From the NCBI RefSeq assembly GCF_048381675.1, contig NZ_JBLWIS010000004.1, positions 186,001 through 250,000 on the forward strand: 64,000 nucleotides of DNA. The letters run 5' to 3'. The DNA comes from Advenella sp048381675 (GTDB lineage: Bacteria > Pseudomonadota > Gammaproteobacteria > Burkholderiales > Burkholderiaceae_B). Shown here one piece after another: positions 41,139-49,968 of the stretch. The notes beneath the pieces are model-generated. The model did no database searches. It saw only the letters and a list, made by a program, of their open reading frames with translations, and was not told the origin of the DNA. Position 1 is the first letter of the stretch. Each line of letters starts with the position of its first letter. Both the position numbers and the translations under genes were made by a program.

Positions 41139-43841
41139 TCAGAACGCCGGATCGTCGTCATCCGGAAGATCTGAAGCCAGCTTCTTGGTAATTGATTTTA
41201 CCGCTGTTTTGGCAGCTGCTTTTTTGGCAGCCGTTTTTGTTGCCTTTTTGGCAGCGCTCTTGGTGGCCGTCTTGCTGGCTGTTTTAGTGGCTTTCTTGGC
41301 CGCAGTTTTTTTGGCTTCCGGCTTGTCATCAGCGGTAGCTGCTGTTTTTGCCGCTTTTTTAGTTGCTGTTTTTGACGCCGCCTTGGCTGGGCGAGGCTCA
41401 AATTCGAAGCCGATTTTGCCGTTTTCCTGTAAGGTTAAAAAGGCCTTGAATTTACGGTTGGTACGATTTGACACAAATCCGTCGAGTAAATCTGTTTTGC
41501 CCGTTTCCAGCAGTTTGGCCATTTGGTCATTGGAAATTTCCTGTTGCAAAATCACTTTGCCTGATTTGAAGTCACAGGTTTTTTCATGTGCCACGGATTT
41601 TTCACACACGTAATTCATGCCATTGTCAAAAACACCAGCACTGCATTTAGGGCATTTTCCTATTGCGGACTGGTCCGTGAAATCCACCGGCTCGGCATCT
41701 TCCTCATTGTTCTGGCCAAAATCAAATTCCAGCTTGTGTTCATCGGTAATACGCAAAATGGCGGAAAATGGCCGGCCCATTTTGCTGATAAAGCCACTTA
41801 GCGGGCCCAGGGTTCTTTTCTGGAGCAGCTCTTCCACTTCGGGAATTTCAAACGTGCGTCCGCCCGGGTGCTTGGTAATGGAAAAATCACAGTGGGTGCA
41901 GGCGTAGCGGCGGTAGTTTTCCTTGACCACCGAACCGCATTGCGGGCAGGGGGTTTGCAGGGTGGCATAATCACCGGGAATGGTGGCCTGTTCGTATTCT
42001 TTGGCGCGCTTGACGATAATCTGGGTGGTTTGGGCAATATCGCGCATGAAAGCGGCGCGATCAAGCTTACCCTGCTCCATCTGCTTGAGCTTGTGCTCCC
42101 ATTCGCCCGTTAGTTCGGGAGACGTCAGTTCCTGCACGTTCAGGCCGGTCAGGAGCGTCATTAGCTGGCGTGCCTTGGCTGAAGGCACCAGCTCACGGCC
42201 TTCGCGGCGCAGGTAGTGCTCGTTCAGCAGGCCCTCGATAATGGTTGCCCGCGTGGCTGGCGTTCCCAGGCCGCGTTCAGACATGGCTTCGCGCAGCTCG
42301 TCGTCGTCTACCAGTTTGCCAGCGCCTTCCATGGCGCTAAGCAGGGAGGCTTCGGTATAGCGTGCGGGTGGCTTGGTTTGCAGCGCTTTGGGCGCAATAT
42401 CTTCGGTGCGGACCGCTTCGCTGTCGGCTACCGGTACCAGGTTGGCATCCTCACCCTGGCTTTCCCGGCCGTAAATTTCCAGCCAGCCCGGCTTGACCAG
42501 TACCTTGCCCTCGGTTTTGAAGCGATATTGCGATACTTCAGTAATCCGGGTGGTAATGCGGTACTCGGCGGGCGGAAAGAAAACCGCCATGAAACGTTTG
42601 GTCACCAGGTCGTAAATTTTGGCTTCGGCTTCGCTTAACTCTTTGGGTACCTGTTGGGTCGGGATAATCGCAAAGTGATCGGATACCTTTTTGTTGTCGA
42701 AGATACGACGGTTGGGTTTGACCCAACCATTGGCCAGAATTTTTCCGGCAAACGCTTTGTGACCCCGGTTCAGGTGGGATTCACTGCCTGAAATGGCGTC
42801 AAAGGTTTGCTGGACGGTACCCAGATAATCTTCGGGCAGGTAACGAGAGTCGGTACGCGGATAGGTCAGGGCTTTATGACGTTCGTACAGGGTTTGTGCC
42901 AGGGCCAGAGTGGTTTTGGCGGTAAAGCCGAATTTGGAGTTGGCCTCGCGCTGCAACGAGGTCAAATCAAACAGGGCGGGCGACATCTGGGTGGATGGTT
43001 TGGACTCTTCGGTTACCGTACCGGTTTTGTCACGACAGGCCGCCACGATGGATTGCGCACTGGCCAAAGACCAGAGGCGGCTGTCTTTTTTCTCGGGGTC
43101 GTGTTCGTCTTTTTTGAAGTTGGGGTCAAACCAGCGGCCTTCATACAGCCCGGCTGCCGCCACAAACGTGGCATGCACTTCCCAGTAGTCGCGTGACTGG
43201 AAGGCGCGGATTTTTTCTTCGCGCTCGCACACAATGGCCAGCGTGGGGGTTTGCACCCGTCCGATCGGGGTCTTGAAAAAACCGCCTTCCTTGCTGTTGA
43301 ACGCGGTCATGGCGCGGGTGCCGTTAATGCCAATCAGCCAGTCAGCTTCGGCACGGGAACGTGCAGCCGCTTCAAGTGGCTTCATGGTTTCATCATCGCG
43401 CAGGTTGTTAAACGCTTCAACAATGGCGGTTTTGGTCATGGATTGCAGCCACAGGCGCTTGATGGGTTTTTTAACCCCTGAATATTGCACAATGTAGCGG
43501 AAAATCAATTCACCTTCACGGCCTGCGTCACAGGCATTGATAATGGCAGTGATATCTTTGCGCTTCAGTAGTTTTACCAATAATTTGAGGCGCTCGGTTG
43601 ATTTTTTATCGGCTGGTTTAAGATCAAACTCTTTGGCCGGAATGGCGGGTAAATGGGCGAATGACCACTTGCCCCGGACGACATCGTCGGGATTGGTCAG
43701 CGTCAATAAATGGCCCACGCTGGAGGAAAGGACGTATTCGTCGCTTTCAAAATAATCACCTTCACGGGAGAATCCTCCCAAGGCCCTTGAAATGTCGAGG
43801 GCGACTGATGGTTTTTCGGCAATAATCAGTGTTTTAGTCAT
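41139..43841 (-). CDS. topB: DNA topoisomerase III with lysine/alanine-rich tail
   Basis: Type IA topoisomerase that decatenates DNA, 900 aa, much longer than the 650-aa E. coli TopB. Start MTKTLIIAEKPSVA at 43841. Toprim DACDAGREGELIFRY near residue 105, catalytic tyrosine in TYPRTDSRYLP, and AMEGAGKLVDDDELREAMSERGLGTPATRATIIEGLL. Two C-terminal zinc-binding blocks follow (CPQC-x11-CTHC and CPKC-x10-C). The last 80 residues are a Lys/Ala/Thr repeat tail (KKAAKTAATA, KKATKTASKTATKSAAKKAT) like bacterial histone-H1 tails, ending in DDDDPAF. Confidence 0.95.
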   Translation of the reverse strand: MTKTLIIAEKPSVALDISRALGGFSREGDYFESDEYVLSSSVGHLLTLTNPDDVVRGKWSFAHLPAIPAKEFDLKPADKKSTERLKLLVKLLKRKDITAIINACDAGREGELIFRYIVQYSGVKKPIKRLWLQSMTKTAIVEAFNNLRDDETMKPLEAAARSRAEADWLIGINGTRAMTAFNSKEGGFFKTPIGRVQTPTLAIVCEREEKIRAFQSRDYWEVHATFVAAAGLYEGRWFDPNFKKDEHDPEKKDSRLWSLASAQSIVAACRDKTGTVTEESKPSTQMSPALFDLTSLQREANSKFGFTAKTTLALAQTLYERHKALTYPRTDSRYLPEDYLGTVQQTFDAISGSESHLNRGHKAFAGKILANGWVKPNRRIFDNKKVSDHFAIIPTQQVPKELSEAEAKIYDLVTKRFMAVFFPPAEYRITTRITEVSQYRFKTEGKVLVKPGWLEIYGRESQGEDANLVPVADSEAVRTEDIAPKALQTKPPARYTEASLLSAMEGAGKLVDDDELREAMSERGLGTPATRATIIEGLLNEHYLRREGRELVPSAKARQLMTLLTGLNVQELTSPELTGEWEHKLKQMEQGKLDRAAFMRDIAQTTQIIVKRAKEYEQATIPGDYATLQTPCPQCGSVVKENYRRYACTHCDFSITKHPGGRTFEIPEVEELLQKRTLGPLSGFISKMGRPFSAILRITDEHKLEFDFGQNNEEDAEPVDFTDQSAIGKCPKCSAGVFDNGMNYVCEKSVAHEKTCDFKSGKVILQQEISNDQMAKLLETGKTDLLDGFVSNRTNRKFKAFLTLQENGKIGFEFEPRPAKAASKTATKKAAKTAATADDKPEAKKTAAKKATKTASKTATKSAAKKATKTAAKKAAAKTAVKSITKKLASDLPDDDDPAF

Positions 43842-43985
43842 ATGCTTCCGAGTATCCAAACCGTGGACTTTAGGAGTATCTTATAAAATATCGCGTTACG
43901 ATACTGCCTGTTTGAACAAAATGGTGAAACCCGATCCGGTTTTAATAAGTGTATGGCGTGGATAATACGAGAGGAAAATCAGTTC

Positions 43986-46586
43986 ATGCAAGTGCAAGAT
44001 GACAATTTGAAATATTTATTTTTAAATAAATGGCAGGGATTCCTGGTTTTTTTGTCTCTCGTGGCAGGTGTTTCGTTTGCTTCAAGTGGCGTCGTTACAT
44101 GGGTTGCGGCAAATTGGGACTATTTTTCAAGCTTGCAGAAACTGTATGGAATCCAGCTTCTGTTTATTCTTGCCTGCCTGACCGCTTTTTTGGCTTATTG
44201 GCGTTATACCCGAAAAACCGGGCAGGCAAAAGCTGGGCTGGGCAGCCAGGGGGCCCTGTTTCTGGCTGCGGTCATTACCGGTGCCCTGCTGGCACTGATT
44301 GGCCAGGTTTATCAAACCGGAGCAGACCCCTGGACCCTGTTTGCCATCTGGGGCGCCCTGCTGCTGCCTTTTTTGCTGGCAGCACCCAATGCTGCCATTG
44401 CCTTGCTGTGGTGTGTGGTTATGAACCTGGCCTGGCAGTTATATCGGGAAGACTTTTGGGGCATGCTAAGCCGTGAGTATTATTACCAGGCATTGATGTA
44501 TGCTGGGTTTAACCTGCTTTTGCTGGTGCTGGCCGAATGCAATATTGCGCGTTTGGGTGATCGCTTCAGACTGGTGCCGCGTTTTCTGGGCTTTTTTTGT
44601 CTTTGGCCTTTGTTGGGCATGGATGATGGCAATATATATGACACGGCTACAAGCGGTTTGACAGGCTTGTTGGTATGGGTCATTCCGGTATTGGTGTTTG
44701 CGGCCGGTTTCAGGTATTACAGCCGCAAACGGGTGGATTATTTCATGCTGGCCAACCTGGTCGGGTTTTTGTCTGCCGTGGTATTGGTCCGTTCCATCAG
44801 TTTTTTAGGTTTATGGCGTATGCTGGACGGGTCTCTCTTCATGATTGCCAGCCTGGTACTGTTAACGGCGGGGATGGGGGTCGCTGCCATTAATCGTCTT
44901 TATCGTAAAAATAATCCCGACCGCGGTCACAAGAGCCTTTGGCCTGTTCACTTGTTAATGGTGTGTGTGGTCATGGTGGTGTCCCTGTTGTTTGTTCTGT
45001 TTCTGGCTATCATGAACGTATCGTTCCTGGGCAGCGGTATTTCGCTGCTGGTGATCGCCAGCGTGATCTGCTTTTCAGGTAAAGATCCCGGTCAGGAGGG
45101 CGTGGTATCCGGCTCACTGGCGCTGATCGGCCTTGGCATGATGGCGGTCTCGTTGCTGGAAATTCATAATGATTTCTTCAGGCCTGACAAAGTGGCTGTG
45201 TTACGCCTGCAAGCCAGTGCCATTGCCGCGGTCAGTATGGCGGTTTACGTTATGTTCAGACAGGTGTGGGTACGCTTTTTGTCTGCCACGCAGACGATTG
45301 GGCTGATATTGCTGGTGCTGTATACCTTTATGGGGGGGGATGACAGTTATGGGGCGGCTGAAGCGGCATTTTTCACGTTGTCTTTGCACGCGGTTCCCTG
45401 GCTGGCGCTGGCTTCGGTGGTGATGTTTGTGGGTGCGCATCAGTATGAACATAATGCGTTGCGACCGCTGGCATGGGCGCTTGCCGTGAATGCTCTGGTG
45501 CTGACGGTGTTGAATACCCTGGAATTGAGCGGGCAGTCAGGCGTTGAGCAAGCGTTTGGTCCGGTTGACATGTTCAGGGCTGTTTTGGCCGGTCTCAATC
45601 CTTTGAAGGCAGGAAACTGGGGTAATCTTGTTTTTCAGTGCTTGCCTGCCGTATTGGTGTTTTGGGGCATGCGCAAGCAGGAAGGTGCAGGCCGGTGGTT
45701 TACATGGCTGGTGGCAGCACTGGTGTTTGTGTTGTGCCTGTATTGGGGTAATGACAATGGGGTGGTGTATGGCCTGATACTGGTGCTGCTGGCTTACCAA
45801 TGCCGTGACTGGGTCCTTGGGGGTACCGGTGCGATTGCCATGATCGGCTTTCTTTGGATGTTTTATTACCAAATGGTGTTAAGCCTGCTGCAAAAATCTT
45901 TCCTGCTTTTGGGTACCGGACTGGTCTTATTGACGGTAACCGTTACCTGTCGCCATTGGCTGCGCAAGGGTCGGGAAGAGCATGACATGGAAACTGCCCA
46001 GGCGACTGAGACCCCGCCCCAGCCCGCTTCTGTGGCGGCTGCCAAAGCACGAGGCTTGCTGCCGCTCATGACGGTTTTGGGTATGGTGTCGGTATTAACG
46101 GTGGCCAACTGGGGTATCTGGACCCATGAAGCCATTTTGCGAACCGGCCAGCGTGTGGTGCTGGCGCTGGCTCCGGTTGATCCGCGCTCGCTGATGCAAG
46201 GTGATTATATGTCGTTGAATTTTGAACTGGTGAATCATTTGCGCACGGCAGCACAGGCGACACAATCCGCCAATAAAGATAAAGATGCAAACAGGCAAAA
46301 ACCACGGCAAGGTTTCGCTATTTTGTCGATTGATGACAAAGGGGTGGCATCGCTGGCCGGTGTCTCCCAAACTTATCCCAGCATGATTCTGGCTGATGGC
46401 AAAACCGTCATCATGCGTTATAAAACAGGTCCTTTCGGAACCGTATCTCTGGCCTCACATGAGTATTTCTTCCCAGAGGGGCAGGGATCGCATTTTGCAC
46501 AGGCCAAATATGGCGAGTTCCGGGTTCGCAAAGATGGCAAGGCCCTGCTTAGTGGTTTGCTGGATGAAAATCTGAATCGTTTGTAG
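43986..46586 (+). CDS. Large DUF2157 membrane protein with C-terminal GDYXXLXY domain
   Basis: An 866-aa inner-membrane protein. The N-terminal DUF2157 block (GVVTWVAANWDYFSSLQKLYGIQLL) is followed by about 20 hydrophobic helices in a DUF4401-like layout. After a charged loop near 680 (EEHDMETAQATETPPQPAS) and one more helix comes a periplasmic GDYXXLXY domain with LMQGDYMSLNFELVNHLR. In many bacteria the DUF2157, DUF4401 and GDYXXLXY parts are separate neighbouring genes; here they are one chain. Start ATG 43986 has AGAGGA upstream at somewhat long spacing. Function unknown. Confidence 0.82.
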   Translation: MQVQDDNLKYLFLNKWQGFLVFLSLVAGVSFASSGVVTWVAANWDYFSSLQKLYGIQLLFILACLTAFLAYWRYTRKTGQAKAGLGSQGALFLAAVITGALLALIGQVYQTGADPWTLFAIWGALLLPFLLAAPNAAIALLWCVVMNLAWQLYREDFWGMLSREYYYQALMYAGFNLLLLVLAECNIARLGDRFRLVPRFLGFFCLWPLLGMDDGNIYDTATSGLTGLLVWVIPVLVFAAGFRYYSRKRVDYFMLANLVGFLSAVVLVRSISFLGLWRMLDGSLFMIASLVLLTAGMGVAAINRLYRKNNPDRGHKSLWPVHLLMVCVVMVVSLLFVLFLAIMNVSFLGSGISLLVIASVICFSGKDPGQEGVVSGSLALIGLGMMAVSLLEIHNDFFRPDKVAVLRLQASAIAAVSMAVYVMFRQVWVRFLSATQTIGLILLVLYTFMGGDDSYGAAEAAFFTLSLHAVPWLALASVVMFVGAHQYEHNALRPLAWALAVNALVLTVLNTLELSGQSGVEQAFGPVDMFRAVLAGLNPLKAGNWGNLVFQCLPAVLVFWGMRKQEGAGRWFTWLVAALVFVLCLYWGNDNGVVYGLILVLLAYQCRDWVLGGTGAIAMIGFLWMFYYQMVLSLLQKSFLLLGTGLVLLTVTVTCRHWLRKGREEHDMETAQATETPPQPASVAAAKARGLLPLMTVLGMVSVLTVANWGIWTHEAILRTGQRVVLALAPVDPRSLMQGDYMSLNFELVNHLRTAAQATQSANKDKDANRQKPRQGFAILSIDDKGVASLAGVSQTYPSMILADGKTVIMRYKTGPFGTVSLASHEYFFPEGQGSHFAQAKYGEFRVRKDGKALLSGLLDENLNRL

Positions 46587-46644
46587 GTGTGGTTTCTTCA
46601 GTTTGAGTAGTTAGCGTAACTTATACGATATTTCCATAATTTAG

Positions 46645-46675
46645 CTGCCTGATGATTCATCAGGCAGTTTTTTTT
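46645..46675 (+). terminator. Rho-independent terminator after the DUF2157 gene
   Basis: CTGCCTGATGA and TCATCAGGCAG (46645-46667) are perfectly complementary around a single T, giving a 9-11 bp stem, followed by eight T. Textbook intrinsic terminator. Confidence 0.9.
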
Positions 46676-46696
46676 ATGCGAACTTTTTATAAATAT

Positions 46697-46720
46697 GCTT
46701 GTATTCAAATGTATTCATTA
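46697..46720 (+). promoter_or_regulatory. Direct repeat TGTATTCA upstream of the tctC-like gene (candidate GntR operator)
   Basis: TGTATTCA at 46700-46707 is repeated at 46710-46717. The core CAAATGTATT also occurs in the tcuAB promoter region (48546-48555). Sharing by the two units flanking one GntR gene suggests a common operator; inference only. Confidence 0.45.
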
Positions 46721-46768
46721 GTATATTAAAGGGAGTTATATAGATTACCATTAGAGGAGAAAGTAATA

Positions 46769-47734
46769 ATGAAATTTATCCATTCCTGTTTAATTGCAGC
46801 CGCCGCTGTTTTACCCGTGACCGCACAGGCAAGTTATCCCGAACAACCCATACGGCTCATTGTGCCGCATCCCGCAGGCGGCTCGTCGGACATCCTGGCC
46901 CGCACCATGGCGGCCGCCATGTCAAAAGATTTGGGACAGTCCATCGTGGTTGAAAACAAGGGTGGGGGCAATGGTGCCATTGCAGCGCAGTCTGTTGCCC
47001 TGGCGAAGCCGGATGGCTACACCTTATTGCTGGCAACAGCCAGTACGCATGGCATTAATCCAACGCTTTACAATAAGCTGAGCTACGATGCCATTAAAGA
47101 TTTTGCACCCGTTACCTTATTCGCGACCGTTCCCAATGTGCTGGTCGTGGGTCCTGCACATAAAAAAATGATGGATACCCGGGAATTGATTGACTATATC
47201 AAGTCGAATCCGGGGAAAGCCAATATGGGGTCAGCGGGAAGCGGGACACCGGGCCATTTGGCGGGCGTGATGCTTCAGGATGCCAGTGAGCTGGATATGG
47301 TTCATGTGCCGTTCCGGGGCGGTGCTCCCGCAATCAGTGCCTTGATTGGTGATCAGATTGATTTCATGTTTACGACTATTCCCGGCGCATTGCCACATAT
47401 CAAGGCGGGTTCCATTAAAGGCCTGGCCGTCACATCCAGTGAGCGCTCCCAGGCTTTACCTGAACTGCCAACGGTTGCTGAAGCAGCTATCCCCGGTTTC
47501 AATGCGGTTTCCTGGCATGGGCTGGTGGCGCCTGCCGGCACACCAGACGCTGTAATTGAAAAACTTTACGCTGCTGCTTCCAAAGCATTGACGGGTGAAG
47601 ATGTTGGATCCAAATTGGCACAGGAAGGTGCACGAGCCGCGCAAATGACATCAGAGCAGTTTGGCCAGTTTATTCAATCCCAAATTGAAAGCTGGGGTAA
47701 TGCGGTCAGATCATCAGGTGCGCAAGTTGACTGA
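46769..47734 (+). CDS. Bug/TctC-family tripartite tricarboxylate transporter binding protein
   Basis: Periplasmic solute receptor, 321 aa, with a Sec signal peptide ending in AQA before SYPEQPIRLIVPHPAGGSSDILAR, the diagnostic Bug N-terminus. GGGNGAIAAQSVALAKPDGYTLLLATASTHGINP and PFRGGAPAISALIGDQIDFMFTT are also typical. Burkholderiales carry dozens of such genes, mostly without their TctAB membrane partners, as here. Its position next to a GntR regulator and tcuAB suggests a tricarboxylate-type ligand. AGAGGAGA is the ribosome site. Confidence 0.92.
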   Translation: MKFIHSCLIAAAAVLPVTAQASYPEQPIRLIVPHPAGGSSDILARTMAAAMSKDLGQSIVVENKGGGNGAIAAQSVALAKPDGYTLLLATASTHGINPTLYNKLSYDAIKDFAPVTLFATVPNVLVVGPAHKKMMDTRELIDYIKSNPGKANMGSAGSGTPGHLAGVMLQDASELDMVHVPFRGGAPAISALIGDQIDFMFTTIPGALPHIKAGSIKGLAVTSSERSQALPELPTVAEAAIPGFNAVSWHGLVAPAGTPDAVIEKLYAAASKALTGEDVGSKLAQEGARAAQMTSEQFGQFIQSQIESWGNAVRSSGAQVD

Positions 47735-48442
47735 TTAATCCTGGTTCAGCAGGAAACGGCTTAGCCGGACTTTATAAGCTTCACTAATGTGTTGGCTGGC
47801 TATTTCCTGGGCTTTATCGGGGTTGCGTTGTTCTAGCGCTTCAATCAGTTGCTTATGCTCTTCATAAGAAGTGGATGGGCGGCCACTTTCCGCCAGGGTG
47901 CTTTTTCCCAGCAATAGCATTGCATTTTGAAGAACCTGAAGGGTTTTCAGCAGGAAGCGGTTATGGGCGCATTGATAAAGCGTTTGGTGAAACAGCCGAT
48001 TGTTTTTGGCCAGAAAGGCAGGATCATCGCTGGTTTTGTCCTGTTCTATGATTTGTTTTAGAACCGCTATTTCCACATCTGTGGCGTGACGGGCAGCCAG
48101 CGCGGCTGCCGTGCTTTCCAGCACACGCCTCATTTCATAAAGCTCACCCACCATATTTTGGTCGAGTTCGGTAATGATCAGGCCGCGTTTAGGATCGTTA
48201 ACAACAAGGCCTTCGGAAACCAGCTGGTTAAGGGCTTCCCGGATGGGGGTTCGACTCAGGCCGATTTCCGCTGCCAGATCGGCTTCACGAAGCCGTGTAC
48301 CCGGCGGCATCGTGCCGTTTTCCAGTGATTGAATAATGTAGTTGTAAGCCTGGTCTCCCAAAGAGACGCCCCGATCATTGGCTTCAGGGACATTACTGTC
48401 ATGATTGAGCGGTTGTGAGACGGGTTTTGCTTTACGAGCCAT
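47735..48442 (-). CDS. FCD-domain GntR transcriptional regulator of the tcu locus
   Basis: A 235-aa FadR-subfamily regulator. An N-terminal winged helix (AYNYIIQSLENGTMPPGTRL, then LREADLAAEIGLSRTPIREALNQLVSEGLV) is followed by an all-helical FCD effector domain with metal-binding-type residues (ELYEMRRVLESTAAALAARH, NRLFHQTLYQCAHN). ATG 48442 is chosen because GGAAG lies 8 nt upstream; an ATG five codons earlier lacks one. It is convergent with the binding-protein gene (stops adjacent) and divergent from tcuAB, so it probably controls both and itself. Confidence 0.88.
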   Translation of the reverse strand: MARKAKPVSQPLNHDSNVPEANDRGVSLGDQAYNYIIQSLENGTMPPGTRLREADLAAEIGLSRTPIREALNQLVSEGLVVNDPKRGLIITELDQNMVGELYEMRRVLESTAAALAARHATDVEIAVLKQIIEQDKTSDDPAFLAKNNRLFHQTLYQCAHNRFLLKTLQVLQNAMLLLGKSTLAESGRPSTSYEEHKQLIEALEQRNPDKAQEIASQHISEAYKVRLSRFLLNQD

Positions 48443-48573
48443 TACAAATTCTTCCATAGATTAAAACGCGACAAACCAATTGTACCAAATGCCGGTCAAA
48501 TTAAATTATTTTGAACAAAAATAATTTATTGTGTACAATAGAATACAAATGTATTATTAATAGAGAGGAAGCC
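48443..48573. promoter_or_regulatory. Divergent promoter region gntR / tcuAB with palindromic candidate operators
   Basis: AT-rich region holding TTGTGTACAA (48529-48538) and GAATACAAATGTATTA (48541-48556), whose arms AATACA and TGTATT are exactly complementary. FCD-GntR proteins bind short palindromes of this kind. The SD GAGAGGAA at 48563-48570 fixes the TTG start of tcuA. Confidence 0.5.
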
Positions 48574-49968
48574 TTGAAAGATACATTATTATGTGATGTT
48601 CTGGTGGTTGGCGGTGGTAATGCTGCGCTGTGTGCCGCGTTGTCGGCGCGTGAGCAAAAGGCGTCTGTCATTCTGATAGAAAGTGCCCCACGGGAATGGC
48701 GTGGCGGAAATAGCAGCCATACCCGCAATTTGCGTTGTATGCACAATGCACCAACCGATGTCTTAACTGATGCTTATACCGAAGATGAATATTTTCAGGA
48801 TGTATTTCGGGTAACAGGGGGGGAAACGAATGAAGAAATGGCACGTTATGTCATTCGCGAAACCGCATCCTGTACAGACTGGATGAAAGCGCATGGCGTG
48901 CGTTTTCAGCCATCCCTGGGTGGTACGTTGCACCTGGGACGGACCAATGCATTTTTTCTGGGCGGTGGTAAAGCCCTGGTCAATGCTTATTTCAAGGCTG
49001 CCGAAAAAGCGGGAGTGCAAATCCTTTATGAAACGCAAGCCCAAACCCTGAACTTTGCCAATGGGGAATGTGAAAGTGTCGAGGCTGTCTGCAAGGGCAG
49101 AAAAATCAGGATAAATGCACGTTCTGTAGTGATCGCCTCTGGTGGGTTTGAATCGAACCGGGAGTGGCTGGAAGAGGCATGGGGCCCCAGTGCGCGTAAC
49201 TTTATCATACGTGGCACCCGCTTTAACGAAGGGGTCATGCTACGCGAGCTGATGCGTAATAACGCCTGCATTATTGGTGATCCTACCCAGGGACATGCGG
49301 TTGCCATTGACGCCCGTTCCCCACGCTATGATGGTGGCATCGTGACCCGGGTCGATTGTGTCTCCCTGGGTATCGTGGTGAACAAAGAAGGAAGGCGTTT
49401 TTACGATGAGGGCGAGGACTTCTGGCCCAAACGTTATGCCATCTGGGGACGTCTGGTGGCCGGGCAACCCGATCAGATCGCCTATTGCATTATTGACTCA
49501 AAGGCAATCGGTCACTTCATGCCGTCGGTTTTCAAATCTATTGTGGCTGATACGATTCCAGCCTTGGCAGAAAAACTGGGGCTTCCCGTGGATACCGTCC
49601 AAGAGACGGTTGCACAGTTCAATGCCGCTGTAGTGGCCGGCAACTTTGATCACAATAAGCTTGATGATTGCCATACACAGGGCTTGCAGCCGAATAAAAG
49701 TCATTGGGCCCGCAAAATAGATCAGGGTCCGTTTTATGCCTATCCACTGGCGACGGGTATTACCTTTACCTACATGGGGGTCAAGGTTACCCGTGAGGCC
49801 AGGGTTGTCCTGCAAGATGACGTGGTGTCGAAAAATGTATTTGCTGCCGGAGAAATCATGGCAGGAAATATTTTAAGTAAAGGTTATGTTGCCGGATTTG
49901 GTATGGCAATTGGTACGGTATTTGGCAGGATTGCCGGCAAGGAGGCAGCAAAGCATGCAACAGCTTGA
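48574..49968 (+). CDS. tcuA: FAD-dependent tricarballylate dehydrogenase TcuA
   Basis: Flavoprotein of the CobZ/TcuA group, 464 aa, which in Salmonella oxidises tricarballylate to cis-aconitate. The TTG start at 48574 is set by GAGAGGAA 3 nt upstream; upstream in-frame ATG codons lie in the operator region. FAD motif VVGGGNAALCAALSA is at 11-25, followed by ESAPREWRGGNSSHTRNLRCMH. The substrate domain has GGTLHLGRTNAFFLGGGKALVNAYF, and the C-terminus GEIMAGNILSKGYVAGFGMAIGTVFGRIAG is TcuA-like. A 14-nt overlap couples it to tcuB. The true substrate may be another tricarboxylate. Confidence 0.92.
   Translation: MKDTLLCDVLVVGGGNAALCAALSAREQKASVILIESAPREWRGGNSSHTRNLRCMHNAPTDVLTDAYTEDEYFQDVFRVTGGETNEEMARYVIRETASCTDWMKAHGVRFQPSLGGTLHLGRTNAFFLGGGKALVNAYFKAAEKAGVQILYETQAQTLNFANGECESVEAVCKGRKIRINARSVVIASGGFESNREWLEEAWGPSARNFIIRGTRFNEGVMLRELMRNNACIIGDPTQGHAVAIDARSPRYDGGIVTRVDCVSLGIVVNKEGRRFYDEGEDFWPKRYAIWGRLVAGQPDQIAYCIIDSKAIGHFMPSVFKSIVADTIPALAEKLGLPVDTVQETVAQFNAAVVAGNFDHNKLDDCHTQGLQPNKSHWARKIDQGPFYAYPLATGITFTYMGVKVTREARVVLQDDVVSKNVFAAGEIMAGNILSKGYVAGFGMAIGTVFGRIAGKEAAKHATA

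Noticed and set aside
41062..41613. 183-codon plus-strand frame rich in Ala/Val/Leu
   Set aside because: It is the antisense of the Lys/Ala repeat tail of topB; the hydrophobic look is a product of the repeats.
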